From Streptomyces violens (GTDB lineage Bacteria > Actinomycetota > Actinomycetes > Streptomycetales > Streptomycetaceae), in NCBI RefSeq assembly GCF_000717745.1, contig NZ_JOBH01000001.1, positions 1-64,000 on the forward strand: DNA of 64,000 bases, written 5' to 3'. Below, piece after piece: positions 16,944-25,520 of this stretch. Under the pieces are notes generated by a model. That model was not told where the DNA came from, did not search any database, and worked only from the letters and a program-made list of their open reading frames with translations. Both the position numbers and the translations under genes were made by a program. Position 1 is the stretch's first letter; each line of letters starts with the position of its first letter.

Positions 16944-17597
16944 GTGACTAGTGCTGCCTCTGCCTCCGCTGCCGCTTCCCCCGAGGGCTCCGTCCTCGGG
17001 CTGGCCCCCGTGATTCCCGTCGTCGTCCTGGAGGACGCGGCCGACGCCGTACCGCTCGCCCGCGCGCTCGTCGCGGGTGGCCTGCCCGCGATCGAGGTGA
17101 CGCTGCGTACCCCGGCGGCGCTGGACTCGATCCGGGCGATCGCTGCCGAGGTGCCGGACGCGATGGTCGGCGCGGGCACGGTGATCACGCCCGCGCAGGT
17201 CCACGAGACGGTCGCCGCGGGCGCCCGCTTCCTGGTGAGCCCGGGGTGGTCGGCGCCGCTGCTGAGCGCGATGAAGGACTCCGGCGTACCGTTCCTGCCC
17301 GGCGTCTCGACGACGTCGGAGGTCGTGACGCTGCTGGGCGAGGGCGTCACGGAGATGAAGTTCTTCCCCGCGGAGGCGGCCGGCGGCACGGCGTACCTGA
17401 AGTCGCTGGCCTCTCCCCTCCCCCAGGCCCGCTTCTGCCCGACGGGCGGCATCACGGAGGAGAAGGCCTCGTCGTACCTGGCGCTGCCGAATGTGGCCTG
17501 CGTGGGCGGCACGTGGATGCTCCCGGCCGAGGCGCTCCGCGCGAAGGACTGGGACCGGGTCTCGCAGCTGGCCCGCGATGCGGCCGCACTGGCCTGA
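16944..17597 (+). CDS. eda: 2-dehydro-3-deoxyphosphogluconate (KDPG) aldolase
   Basis: A 217-residue class I aldolase that splits KDPG (and usually 4-hydroxy-2-oxoglutarate) to pyruvate and glyceraldehyde-3-phosphate. It has the family motifs IPVVVLEDAADAVPLARAL, AIEVTLRTPAAL (Glu of the active site), VGAGTV, FLVSPGW, EMKFFPAEAAGG (Schiff-base Lys in MKFFPA) and FCPTGGI (phosphate loop). The GTG at 16944 adds an Ala/Ser-rich N-terminus. No Edd dehydratase is adjacent, so it may serve sugar-acid catabolism rather than a full Entner-Doudoroff route. Confidence 0.93.
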   Translation: MTSAASASAAASPEGSVLGLAPVIPVVVLEDAADAVPLARALVAGGLPAIEVTLRTPAALDSIRAIAAEVPDAMVGAGTVITPAQVHETVAAGARFLVSPGWSAPLLSAMKDSGVPFLPGVSTTSEVVTLLGEGVTEMKFFPAEAAGGTAYLKSLASPLPQARFCPTGGITEEKASSYLALPNVACVGGTWMLPAEALRAKDWDRVSQLARDAAALA

Positions 17598-17613
17598 CGG
17601 CACGGCGCCCTGA

Positions 17614-17745
17614 AGGGGCGCGGGGAACTGCGCGAGCAACCACCGCGGTGGCGCGGCCGGGTGACGGGATCATCCCGCCGTGGGGGCCCTGTCAGTGGCC
17701 GAGTGCAACGCCATCGTGGCTGGTCGCGCAGTTCCCCGCGCCCCT
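17614..17745. repeat. long-spaced perfect inverted repeat between convergent genes
   Basis: Perfect 22-bp arms at 17614-17635 and 17724-17745 contain the core GGGGAACTGCGCGA and its complement, separated by 88 bp. It fills most of the gap between eda and the convergent RNase HI gene. I recall this GCGGGGAACTGCGC-type arm as common between streptomycete genes, so it is probably a dispersed intergenic element that may act as a two-way terminator. Confidence 0.7.
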
Positions 17746-17759
17746 GGCGGCTGCGCCGC

Positions 17760-18968
17760 CTACCGCAGGTGCGACGTGTCGTTCAGCAGCCGCAGCGACG
17801 CGTTGCCGTCCGCGTAGTACGCGATCGCCGAGAGCGAGGCCGCGGAGAGTTCCATGCGGAACAGGGACTCCGGCGGGGCGCCCAGCGCCAGCCGGACCAG
17901 GGTCTTGACCGGGGTCACGTGGGTGACCAGCAGGACCGTTTTCCCGGCGTACCGCGTCTGGAGCCGGTCCCGCGTCTGCGCGACCCGGCGCGCGACGGCG
18001 GCGAACGACTCGCCCCCGCCGGTCGGTTCGGCCTTGGCGGAGGCGAGCCAGGCGTTCAGGTCGTCCGGGTAGCGCTCGCGCACCTCGGAGAAGGTCAGGC
18101 CCTCCCACGCGCCGAAGTCCGTCTCGCGCAGCCCGTCCTCGATGCGGACGTCCAGGCCGAGCCGGGCCGCGATCGTCCCGGCGGTCTCCCGGCAGCGCCG
18201 CAGCGGGGAGCTGACGATCGCCTGGACCGTGCCCCGTACGGCGAGCGCGGCGGCGGCCTCACGGGCCTGCAGGCGCCCCGCTTCGGAGAGTTCGGGGTCC
18301 GAGCCGCCGCTCCCGGAGAACCGCTTCTCCGGGGTCAGCGCGGTCTCGCCGTGCCGCAGCAGTACGAAGGTGGTCGGCGCACCGAGGTCGGCGGGCGCGG
18401 CCCAACCGGACGGCGGCGTGGCGGTGATGGCAGTCGCACCGGCGCCCTGCGACTCCGCTGCCACCGAAGCCGTCGTCCCCGAAGCCGTCGCCCCCGAAGG
18501 CTCCCGCGAGCCCGCCGCCAGCGCCGCGCGGGACGCGCCCGGCTCCCACTGGCGGCCCGCCGCGCCCGCGTCCATCGCCTCGTTGGCGAGCCGGTCGGCG
18601 TGCTTGTTCTGCGCGCGGGGGATCCACTCGTACGTGACCCGGTCGGGCGGGAAGACCGCCTTGGCGGTGGCCGCGAGCGGCTGCATGTCCGGGTGCTTGA
18701 TCTTCCAGCGCCCGGACATCTGCTCGACGACGAGCTTGGAGTCCATCCGGACTCTGATCTCCGCCTCCGGGTCGAGCGCGTGGGCGGCCCGCAGCCCGGC
18801 CACCAGGCCCCGGTACTCGGCGACGTTGTTCGTGGCCGTACCGAGGTACTCGGCGGCCTCGGCCAGCGTCTCGCCGGTCTCGGAGTCGATGACGACGGCG
18901 CCGTACCCGGCGGGCCCGGGATTGCCCCGCGACCCGCCGTCCGCCTCGACGATGAACGTCCGCGGCAT
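17760..18968 (-). CDS. bifunctional RNase H / histidine phosphatase
   Basis: A 402-residue actinobacterial fusion (Rv2228c-like). Residues 1-135 are an RNase HI domain with the four acidic positions visible in VEADGGSRGNPG, NNVAEYRG, RMDSKLVVEQM and NKHADRLANEAMD. A low-complexity Ala/Ser/Gly linker of about 60 residues follows. Residues about 200-402 are a histidine phosphatase with LLRHGET near 206, the second Arg-containing SSPLRRCRET and a late VTHVTPVK motif. In mycobacteria the RNase H part removes RNA from hybrids and the phosphatase can act on alpha-ribazole phosphate. It is the last gene of the Nif3 / zinc-ribbon operon. Confidence 0.92.
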   Translation of the reverse strand: MPRTFIVEADGGSRGNPGPAGYGAVVIDSETGETLAEAAEYLGTATNNVAEYRGLVAGLRAAHALDPEAEIRVRMDSKLVVEQMSGRWKIKHPDMQPLAATAKAVFPPDRVTYEWIPRAQNKHADRLANEAMDAGAAGRQWEPGASRAALAAGSREPSGATASGTTASVAAESQGAGATAITATPPSGWAAPADLGAPTTFVLLRHGETALTPEKRFSGSGGSDPELSEAGRLQAREAAAALAVRGTVQAIVSSPLRRCRETAGTIAARLGLDVRIEDGLRETDFGAWEGLTFSEVRERYPDDLNAWLASAKAEPTGGGESFAAVARRVAQTRDRLQTRYAGKTVLLVTHVTPVKTLVRLALGAPPESLFRMELSAASLSAIAYYADGNASLRLLNDTSHLR

Positions 18969-18973
18969 CGGGC

Positions 18974-19717
18974 TTACAGGCCCGAGTCCGGCGTACGGAC
19001 CAGGATGCGGCTGCAGTTCTCGCAGCGCACGACCTGGTCGGGCGCGGCGGCCCGCACGTCGTTCAGCTCGGTGATGTCCAGCTCCAGGCGGCAGCCCTCG
19101 CAGCGGCGCTGGAAGAGCCGGGCCGCACCGACGCCGCCCTGCTTCGCGCGCAGCCGGTCGTACAGCTTGAGCAGGTCGGCGGGGATGTCGGCGGCGGTCA
19201 GCTCGCGCTCCTTGGTGACCGTGCCGGCCTCGTCGTCGATCTCGGCGAAGGCGGCGTCCCGGCGGCCGACCGCGTCGGCGACCTTGGCCTGGATGGCCTC
19301 CACCCGCTCGGTCAGCTCGGTGACGCGCTCCTGCGCGGACTCACGACGCTCCATGACCTCCAGGACGACCTCCTCCAGGTCGCCCTGGCGCTTGGCGAGC
19401 GAGGCGATCTCGCGCTGGAGGTTCTCCAGGTCCTTGGGTGAGGTGATCGCGCCGGAGTCCAGCCGCTGCTGGTCGCGGGCGGCGCGCTGGCGCACCTGGT
19501 CCACGTCCTGCTCGGCCTTGGTCTGCTCGCGGGCGGTGTCGCTCTCCTCGGTCTGCGCGGCGACGAGCAGGTCGCGCTGCTGGATGAGGTCGGCCTCCAG
19601 GGTCTGGAGCTCGGCCAGCTCGGGGAGGTTGTTGCGCTTGTGCGCCAGCTGGGTGAGCCGGAGGTCCAGGGACTGGACGTTCAGAAGGCGGATCTGGTCT
19701 GCGGGCGCGGCGTTCAG
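18974..19717 (-). CDS. coiled-coil protein with C-terminal C4 zinc ribbon
   Basis: A 247-residue protein like Rv2229c/CT398: long coiled coil (about residues 20-190) ending in a zinc ribbon with CEGC and CENC pairs. The role is unsettled, possibly nucleic-acid or secretion related. The start is most likely CTG at 19717: the protein reads (L)NAAPADQIRLLNVQSLDLRL, AGGAG lies upstream, and the codon overlaps the Nif3 stop as CTGA, where ATGA or GTGA would be usual. The open frame extends to 19870, but that would run 150 bases into the Nif3 gene. Confidence 0.85.
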   Translation of the reverse strand: MNAAPADQIRLLNVQSLDLRLTQLAHKRNNLPELAELQTLEADLIQQRDLLVAAQTEESDTAREQTKAEQDVDQVRQRAARDQQRLDSGAITSPKDLENLQREIASLAKRQGDLEEVVLEVMERRESAQERVTELTERVEAIQAKVADAVGRRDAAFAEIDDEAGTVTKERELTAADIPADLLKLYDRLRAKQGGVGAARLFQRRCEGCRLELDITELNDVRAAAPDQVVRCENCSRILVRTPDSGL

Positions 19718-20571
19718 TTGGGGGCTCCTGGTGAATCGGGGGTCGTGGAGGACGCCGCGTGGGCGGTCCAGGGGTCGGTGACCGTACGGGAGACGTGCGT
19801 GCGCAGGTCCCAGCCGTGCCGGTCGGAGATCTCGTCGAGCTGCGCGGCCGCCTGCTCGCACCACGGCCACTCGGTGGCCCAGTGCGCGGCGTCCAGCAGC
19901 CCGAGCGGGCTCTTCTGGGTGGCCTCGGAGGCCGGGTGGTGGCGCAGATCGGCGGTGAGGAAGGCGTCCACGCCCGCCGCGCGCACGTCGTCGAAGAGGC
20001 TGTCGCCGGAGCCGCCGGACACCGCGACCGTACGGACGGTGCGGTCCGGGTCACCGGCGGCGCGGATGCCCTGCGCGGTGGCCGGCAGCCGCTCGGCGGC
20101 GTACCGGGCGAACTCCGCGAGGGTCATCGGGTGGGGCAGCTCGCACACCCGGCCGAGGCCGCGGCGGCCCGCCGGGTCGCTCGCGTCCGGCACCAGGGGG
20201 CGCAGCACGCGCAGATCAAGTGCGCCGGCGAGGGCGTCGGAGACGCCGGGATCGGCGGTGTCGGCATTGGTGTGCGCGACGTGCAGGGCGATGTCGTTCT
20301 TGATCAGCGTGTGGACGGCCCTGCCCTTGAAGGTGGACGCCGCGACCGTCGTCGTCCCCCGCAGATAGAGCGGGTGGTGGGTGACGAGCAGATCGGCGCC
20401 GATCTTCACGGCTTCGTCGACGATCTCCTGTACCGGATCGACGGCGAAGAGCACGCGCTGTACGGGCGCTTCGGGGTCGCCGCAGACGGTGCCGACGGCG
20501 TCCCACGCCTCTGCCCGCTCGGCGGGCCACAGGGCGTCGAGGGCGGAGAGGACTTCAGACAGTGCGGGCAC
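19714..20571 (-). CDS. Nif3-like dinuclear metal centre protein
   Basis: A 285-residue Nif3/YbgI family protein. The metal-site motifs are LLVTHHPLYLRG (around residue 65), HVAHTNADTA and a C-terminal DAFLTADLRHHPA region. The family is widespread and linked to GTP cyclohydrolase-like folds; its substrate is unclear. The GTG at 20571 begins VPALSEVLSALDALWPAERAE and has GGGAGG upstream. The open frame continues far rightward (to 23112) through antisense of two other genes and is not coding there. First gene of the three-gene operon. Confidence 0.9.
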   Translation of the reverse strand: MPALSEVLSALDALWPAERAEAWDAVGTVCGDPEAPVQRVLFAVDPVQEIVDEAVKIGADLLVTHHPLYLRGTTTVAASTFKGRAVHTLIKNDIALHVAHTNADTADPGVSDALAGALDLRVLRPLVPDASDPAGRRGLGRVCELPHPMTLAEFARYAAERLPATAQGIRAAGDPDRTVRTVAVSGGSGDSLFDDVRAAGVDAFLTADLRHHPASEATQKSPLGLLDAAHWATEWPWCEQAAAQLDEISDRHGWDLRTHVSRTVTDPWTAHAASSTTPDSPGAPN

Positions 20572-20708
20572 GGGTGGAAGGTTACCTCCCAGCCCGGGCG
20601 GAACGCCCAGCCGCGGGGGTGGCAGCGGCCCGACTGACACATCCGCCACACCGCTCGCAGGCGAATCGGACAACGGCCACTCATACGCGTGAAGTGGCCC
20701 ATCACTCG

Positions 20709-20738
20709 TTGATCGACACGAAGTGCGAAAACTAGCTT
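20709..20738 (+). promoter_or_regulatory. candidate housekeeping-type promoter
   Basis: TTGATC at 20709-20714 and TAGCTT at 20733-20738 with an 18-bp spacer, ending 26 bp before the ATG at 20765. It is the likely promoter of the hypothetical protein gene, predicted from hexamers only. Confidence 0.45.
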
Positions 20739-20764
20739 CAGTCGTGACTGGAGGTGACCATTCC

Positions 20765-22114
20765 ATGACTGCCTGTGCAATCGAGGGCGTTGGAACCGAC
20801 GGGAACACCGAGGACGTCACGGAGACCGGACTGCCCCACCGCCCCGCCGCGCTGACGCTTGCCGCCGACGGGTCGTACGCCGCGCGGCTCACCCAGGGGC
20901 CGGGCGGCGGCTGGTACCCCGAGCGTTGGACGCTGGACGGCTGCGAGCCGTACGCGGTACCGCTCCCCGGCCGCCTCCCCGAGCAGCCGGACAGCGCGCT
21001 GCTGCCGCTCACCGACGGCCGGGTGCTGATCCTGCGCCGCACGGAAGGCCACTGCACGGTCGCCCTCCTGTACCCCACGGGCCCGGGCACCGGCGAACTC
21101 CCGCTGGGCGCCGTGGAGACCGCGGAGCTGACGCTGCTGCCGCCCGCCCCCGGTGGCACGACGGCCCACGCCCTCGCCCCCGTGGGCGGCGAGGGCGCGC
21201 GCCGGGCCACCGCGGTCTGGCTGCTGCACGGCGGGGGCGACGGCCCGCGGCGGATCGCCCTGGTGCCGGGCCGCTGCACCGGCGGCGCCTGGCTGGACCG
21301 GGAGGGCCGGCTGCTGGCCCTGGACCGCGAGCTGGACGGGCTGACCAAGACGGTGGTGGTCGACCTCGGCCGGGGCGGCGAGGTCAGCCCGCTGCTCCAG
21401 ATCACGGAGCGGAGCAACGACCGGCTGCTGCTGGCCGACCCCGAGAGCGGGCTGATCCTGCTGCGGTCGGACGCTCCCGGGTACGACCGGATGGGCTGGG
21501 GCGTACTGGGCAGCACGCTGCCGGTGCGCTTCCCCGAAGCGCTGCGCGCGGCGGACGCCGCGCTGACCCCCTTCGCCATGCAGCCAGGGCAGGCGCTGGC
21601 CCCGGAGAGCTGCGCGGTGGCCTTCCGGGTGGACGCGGCGGCCGGCACCTGGCTCGCCACGTGGCGGCCCACGATGAAGCAGCTCCACCGGCCGGCAGCG
21701 CCCGCGGGCTGGCTCGCCGGCACGGGCCGCTGGACCCCGGACGGCGAGCTCAGGCTGCCGTACGCGACGCCGGCCACCCCATGCGGCGTGGCACGGGTGA
21801 CCGTCCCGTGGGACACGGCGGCCGCGGCCCCTCCGAACGCCGCGACCGCGTCCGCCGCCCTCCCCGTACCGGTACCGGCAGCGGCCCCCGCGTCGCACTT
21901 GCAACGCCTGACGCGGCTCCCCTGGGACACCTCGTCCGCTGTGCCGCCGACCTCCGGAATCCGCACAACCCCCGCCGGGTATCCGAACGGCTGCACAACA
22001 TCCGCACAATCGGACCCGGTCGCGAGGGAACCGTACGCGGACCGGACGCATCCCCAACCGTGCAGGCCAGTCCCGCTGCAGCAGGCGCCACTGGCGGCCC
22101 GGGAGGCCCGGTAG
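20765..22114 (+). CDS. hypothetical protein, beta-rich, streptomycete-type
   Basis: A 449-residue protein starting MTACAIEGVGTDG, preceded by GGAGGTGA at 20750-20757. Residues about 25-310 have repeated short beta-strand-like units (RVLILRRTEGHCTVALL, KTVVVDLGRGG, RLLLADPESGLILLRSD), suggestive of a propeller-like fold. The last 120 residues are Pro/Ala/Thr-rich and probably disordered. There is no signal peptide or membrane span. The family is not recognised. Confidence 0.7.
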   Translation: MTACAIEGVGTDGNTEDVTETGLPHRPAALTLAADGSYAARLTQGPGGGWYPERWTLDGCEPYAVPLPGRLPEQPDSALLPLTDGRVLILRRTEGHCTVALLYPTGPGTGELPLGAVETAELTLLPPAPGGTTAHALAPVGGEGARRATAVWLLHGGGDGPRRIALVPGRCTGGAWLDREGRLLALDRELDGLTKTVVVDLGRGGEVSPLLQITERSNDRLLLADPESGLILLRSDAPGYDRMGWGVLGSTLPVRFPEALRAADAALTPFAMQPGQALAPESCAVAFRVDAAAGTWLATWRPTMKQLHRPAAPAGWLAGTGRWTPDGELRLPYATPATPCGVARVTVPWDTAAAAPPNAATASAALPVPVPAAAPASHLQRLTRLPWDTSSAVPPTSGIRTTPAGYPNGCTTSAQSDPVAREPYADRTHPQPCRPVPLQQAPLAAREAR

Positions 22115-22264
22115 AGCGGAAAAACACGCCCCGTTAGAATTCCGAGGGGGCTACGCAGCCGGTTGACCCGGCCACCGACGGTGATGCCTGGGGGTACCCC
22201 CGGTGCAGCCGGGGGAGGTCCCGACGCGTACACCTGTAAGCGATCTGACGGAGTGACACTTTCC

Positions 22265-22432
22265 ATGTCCGAAGCCCGAACCGACACGACCGAGGCGCGC
22301 CCGCAAGGGTCCCCCGCCCAGGCCGCCACGGCCGCAGGCTCCGGCAAGCACCGTGGCCCGGCAGCGAGCGAGGACGCGGTCGCGTCCAGCGCCGGGCGGC
22401 ACCGCCGGCCCAAGAACTCCCGGGAAGCCTGA
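22265..22432 (+). CDS. small hydrophilic protein, hypothetical
   Basis: A 55-residue Ala/Ser/Arg-rich protein beginning MSEARTDTTEARPQGS and ending in the basic HRRPKNSREA, with a GGAG about 13 bases upstream of its ATG. Short proteins of this composition recur in Streptomyces but the role is unknown. A 12-bp palindrome GGGGGTACCCCC lies upstream at 22190-22201. A large palindromic terminator follows, which supports it being expressed. Confidence 0.5.
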   Translation: MSEARTDTTEARPQGSPAQAATAAGSGKHRGPAASEDAVASSAGRHRRPKNSREA

Positions 22433-22453
22433 GCGACACCGGCCATCCCGAGT

Positions 22454-22499
22454 CGGCCGTGGCCGCCACGAGAGACGTCTCTCGTGGCGGCCACGGCCG
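22454..22499. terminator. 46-bp perfect palindrome between convergent genes
   Basis: Positions 22454-22476 are the exact reverse complement of 22477-22499, with no loop bases (centre AGAGAC|GTCTCT). It sits between the small protein gene and the convergent SDR gene and likely acts as a two-way terminator; no T tract follows. Confidence 0.7.
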
Positions 22500-22523
22500 T
22501 CGTGTATACGGGCCGCGCGGGGC

Positions 22524-23459
22524 TCAGCCCTTCTTGAGGGCCAGGATCTCCGTAGCGGCGAAGTTCTCGTACGGGGCGCGGCCCTCGAAGTACGGCGTGA
22601 GCGCCGCGTCCAGTTCCTGGTACGTGAAGACGTCCTTGGCCGCGTCGAACTGCGCGGCCACACGGGGCCGGTCGACGAGCGCGACCATGCCGCCGTGCAC
22701 GACGAAGACCTGCCCGTTGACGCGTGCCGCCGCGGGCCCCGCGAGATAGCCCACCAGGGGCGACACATGCTCGGGAGCCAGCGCGTCCAGCTCGCCCTCG
22801 CCCGGTGCCGCGAAGGCGGCGAAGACGTCCTCGGTCATACGGGTGCGGGCCCGCGGGCAGATCGCGTTCGCCGTCACGCCGTACTTGCCCAGAGCCGCCG
22901 CGGTCGACGTGGTGAGTCCCACGATTCCTCCCTTGGCCGCCGCGTAGTTGGGCTGTCCCGCCGAGCCCGCGAGGAACGCCTCGGACGAGGTGTTGACGAT
23001 CCGCCCGTACACCGGACCGCCGGCCGCCTTGGAACGCTCGCGCCAGTGCACGGCGGCGAAATGGGTCGTATTGAAATGGCCCTTGAGATGAACGCGGATG
23101 ACGGAGTCCCACTCGTCCTCGCTCATCGAGAAGACCATGCGGTCCCGCAGAATGCCCGCATTGTTCACGAGGATGTCCAGCGAGCCATAGGTGTCCACGG
23201 CCAGCCGGATCAGGCCGCGGGCCGTGTCGTGGTCGGCCACGTCCCCGAGGTGGGCGGTGGCCTGCCCGCCGGCTGCCCGGATCTCGGCGGCGACCTGCTC
23301 GGCGGGCGCCGCCGACGCCTCGCCCGAGCCGTCCCTGCCCGGCTGCCCGTAGTCATTGACGACGACGTTCGCACCGAGCCGCGCCAGTTCCAGCGCCTCG
23401 GCCCGGCCCAGGCCGCGGCCCGCTCCGGTGACGACCGCCGTCCTGCCTCGCAGAGTCAT
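22524..23459 (-). CDS. hsd4A: Hsd4A-like 3-hydroxyacyl-CoA / 17-beta-hydroxysteroid dehydrogenase (SDR)
   Basis: A 311-residue short-chain dehydrogenase with TGAGRGLGRAEA (cofactor loop), VVNDYG, NNAGILRD, catalytic Ser in NTSSEAFLAG and YAAAK. It belongs to the peroxisomal multifunctional-enzyme-2-like group (C-terminal region ending with PYFEGRAPYENFAATEIL), as in mycobacterial Hsd4A (Rv3502c), which oxidises 3-hydroxyacyl-CoA intermediates of the sterol side chain. Start ATG at 23459. It lies 16 bp after the alcohol dehydrogenase in an operon with the MaoC gene, preceded by a KstR-type site. Assignment to steroid rather than general acyl-CoA substrates is inference. Confidence 0.82.
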   Translation of the reverse strand: MTLRGRTAVVTGAGRGLGRAEALELARLGANVVVNDYGQPGRDGSGEASAAPAEQVAAEIRAAGGQATAHLGDVADHDTARGLIRLAVDTYGSLDILVNNAGILRDRMVFSMSEDEWDSVIRVHLKGHFNTTHFAAVHWRERSKAAGGPVYGRIVNTSSEAFLAGSAGQPNYAAAKGGIVGLTTSTAAALGKYGVTANAICPRARTRMTEDVFAAFAAPGEGELDALAPEHVSPLVGYLAGPAAARVNGQVFVVHGGMVALVDRPRVAAQFDAAKDVFTYQELDAALTPYFEGRAPYENFAATEILALKKG

Positions 23460-23475
23460 CGGTTCCCCCTCACCC

Positions 23476-24552
23476 TCACAGCTCGATACAGGTACGCAGC
23501 GAGGTGCCGGTCCGCATCTGGTCCAGCGCGTCGTTGATGCCGGCGAGCGGCACCCGGTGGGTGATGAGGTTCTCCAGGTCGATCCGGCCGGCCCGCCACA
23601 GGGCGATGGCGCGCTCGTACGAACGGACCACGTCCCCGCCCCCGTACAGCGAGGGCAGGATCTTCTTCTCGTCGAAGAACAGCTCGAACATGTTGACCTG
23701 GAAGAAATCGTCCATCGCGCCCGCGCCGACGACGCACAGCGTGCCGCCGCGCCGGGTCGTCTCATAGGCGGTGCGGGCGGTGGCGGACTTGCCGACGACC
23801 TCGAAGACGTAGTCGAAGCCCTCGCCTTCTGTGATCCGCTGCTTGGCGTCGGCCAGCTCATCGGGGGCCACCGCCTCCGTCGCCCCGAAGCGCAGCGCGG
23901 CCTCGCGCCGCGACTCCACCGGGTCCACCGCGACGATCTGCGCGGCGCCGCTCGCCCGCGCGCCCTGGATCGTGGAGATGCCCACACCGCCGCACCCGAT
24001 GACCGCGACCGACGAACCGGCCTCTACCTTCGCGGTGTTCAGGGCCGCACCGAGCCCGGTGGTCACGCCGCACCCGATGAGCGCGGCGATGTCGTACGGC
24101 ACGTCGTCCGGGATCGGCACCGCGCAGTGGGCGGCGACCACGACCTCCTCGGCGAAGGTGCCGGTGCCGGCGAACCCGAAGACATCCCCGCCGGGGCGCT
24201 GGAAGTTGGGGGTGCCGGCGCTCATGAAGCCGGCCAGGCACAGGTGGCTCTGGCCGCGCCGGCAGGACGGACAGCTGCCGCAGGCGGGCAGCCAGCACAT
24301 CAGCACCCGGTCGCCCGGCTTCAGCGCCGTGACGCCGTCCCCGACGTCGAGGATCTCGCCCGCGCCCTCGTGCCCGGGGACGAACGGTGTGGGCTGCGGC
24401 AGTACGCCGCTCATCGCGGAGAGGTCGGAGTGGCACAGTCCGGCGGCCCTGATCCGTATCCGTACCGTCCCCGGCCCGAACCCCACCGCCTCCACGTCGT
24501 CGAGGACGTCGAGCTTGTCCTGCCCTGTCTCGTGCTGTACGGCTGCGCGCAT
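23476..24552 (-). CDS. zinc-dependent alcohol dehydrogenase (MDR)
   Basis: A 358-residue medium-chain dehydrogenase. Catalytic zinc ligands appear in CHSD and GHEGAGEI. The structural zinc loop CGSCPSCRRGQSHLC is complete and the Rossmann motif is GCGGVGIS. It resembles the long-chain class III-like ADHs found in mycobacterial KstR regulons, which could oxidise hydroxylated side-chain or other lipid alcohols. It is the middle gene of the MaoC-ADH-SDR operon (34 bp after the MaoC gene). Confidence 0.88.
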   Translation of the reverse strand: MRAAVQHETGQDKLDVLDDVEAVGFGPGTVRIRIRAAGLCHSDLSAMSGVLPQPTPFVPGHEGAGEILDVGDGVTALKPGDRVLMCWLPACGSCPSCRRGQSHLCLAGFMSAGTPNFQRPGGDVFGFAGTGTFAEEVVVAAHCAVPIPDDVPYDIAALIGCGVTTGLGAALNTAKVEAGSSVAVIGCGGVGISTIQGARASGAAQIVAVDPVESRREAALRFGATEAVAPDELADAKQRITEGEGFDYVFEVVGKSATARTAYETTRRGGTLCVVGAGAMDDFFQVNMFELFFDEKKILPSLYGGGDVVRSYERAIALWRAGRIDLENLITHRVPLAGINDALDQMRTGTSLRTCIEL

Positions 24553-24586
24553 CTGCGACTCCTCCTGGTTGTCCCTGGGGTGTGTC

Positions 24587-25465
24587 CTAGCCGTGCTCCA
24601 CCACCGTGTCCGCCAGCACCGGTGCGTCCTCCCGGTCGGCGGCCGTCACCACGACCTGAATGCGGTCCTGCGCGGTCCGCCACATCCGGATCCGCAGCGT
24701 CTCCCCCGGGAAGACCACGCCCGCGAACCGCGTCGCGTACGACCGGACGCGCGACACGTCGCCGTCCAGCAGAGTGTCGACGACCGCCTTGAGCGTCACG
24801 CCGTACGAGCAGAGCCCGTGCAGGATCGGCTTGTCGAAGCCCGCGAGCTCGGCGAACCCGGGGTCGGCGTGCAGCGGGTTCCAGTCGCCGGAGAGCCGGT
24901 ACAGCAGCGCCTGGTCGGCCCGGATCAGCCGGGTCACCGTGCGGTCCGGCGCCCGTTCGGGCAGCTCCGGGCGGTCGGAAGGCCCGCGCTCGCCGCCCCA
25001 GCCGCCCTCGCCCCGGACGAAGATCTGGGTGTCGCTGGTCCAGAGCGGCCCGTCCGCGTCGGCGGTCTCCGAACGCAGCACGATGACCGCGGCCTTGCCC
25101 TTGTCGTACACGGCGGGGACGGTCGAGGTCTGCCGGGCGGTGCCCTGCAGCGGGATCGGCCGATGCAGAGTGATCTTCTGCGCGCCGTGCAGCACGGCCG
25201 CGAGATCCACGTCGATACCGGGGGCCGAGAGCCCGCCGACGACGGCCATGCCGGCGCCCGCGACGGTGGCGAAGCTGGGCAGCACGTGCAGCCGGCTCTC
25301 CAGGGTGTAGCGCAGCTCGTCGGGGTCGGTGGCGGCACCGGGCCGCTCCTCGGTGGCCGCGCCCGCGCCGATACCGAGGTGGTAGAGCTGGATGTCCTTG
25401 TGGTCCCAGGCGATGTCGGAGATACGCGGCTCGGCGGCGATGGCCTTGGCGGCGTCGATGGGCAT
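24587..25465 (-). CDS. hsd4B: MaoC-like enoyl-CoA hydratase, Hsd4B-like
   Basis: A 292-residue double hot-dog hydratase 2. The hydratase motif is in the C-terminal half (SGDWNPLHADPGFAELAGF, Asp/His). The N-terminal half has the degenerate first hot dog (TLESRLHVLPSFATVAG). It matches mycobacterial Hsd4B (Rv3538) in length and order. The expected reaction is hydration of 2-enoyl-CoA in beta-oxidation of a sterol or bulky side chain. First gene of the operon; ATG at 25465 follows AAGGAG. A stem-loop and a perfect KstR-type site lie in its leader/promoter. Confidence 0.85.
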   Translation of the reverse strand: MPIDAAKAIAAEPRISDIAWDHKDIQLYHLGIGAGAATEERPGAATDPDELRYTLESRLHVLPSFATVAGAGMAVVGGLSAPGIDVDLAAVLHGAQKITLHRPIPLQGTARQTSTVPAVYDKGKAAVIVLRSETADADGPLWTSDTQIFVRGEGGWGGERGPSDRPELPERAPDRTVTRLIRADQALLYRLSGDWNPLHADPGFAELAGFDKPILHGLCSYGVTLKAVVDTLLDGDVSRVRSYATRFAGVVFPGETLRIRMWRTAQDRIQVVVTAADREDAPVLADTVVEHG

Positions 25466-25520
25466 GGGGCGGGGCTCCTTCGCCGTGCGGTGCGGGTGAC
25501 GGCGGGTCGGGACTCGGCAA

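Noticed and set aside
15954..17639. A 561-residue minus-strand open frame over yaaA and eda
   Set aside because: Both + strand genes have full family motifs and RBS; the antisense frame has none.
22190..22201. GGGGGTACCCCC palindrome before the small protein gene
   Set aside because: Kept only as a remark: such G/C palindromes are frequent in streptomycete intergenic DNA, and nothing links this one to a specific function.
20572..23112. An open frame extending the Nif3 protein by about 850 residues
   Set aside because: It runs antisense through two other genes and lacks domain character; GTG 20571 with GGGAGG and family-like N-terminus is the real start.
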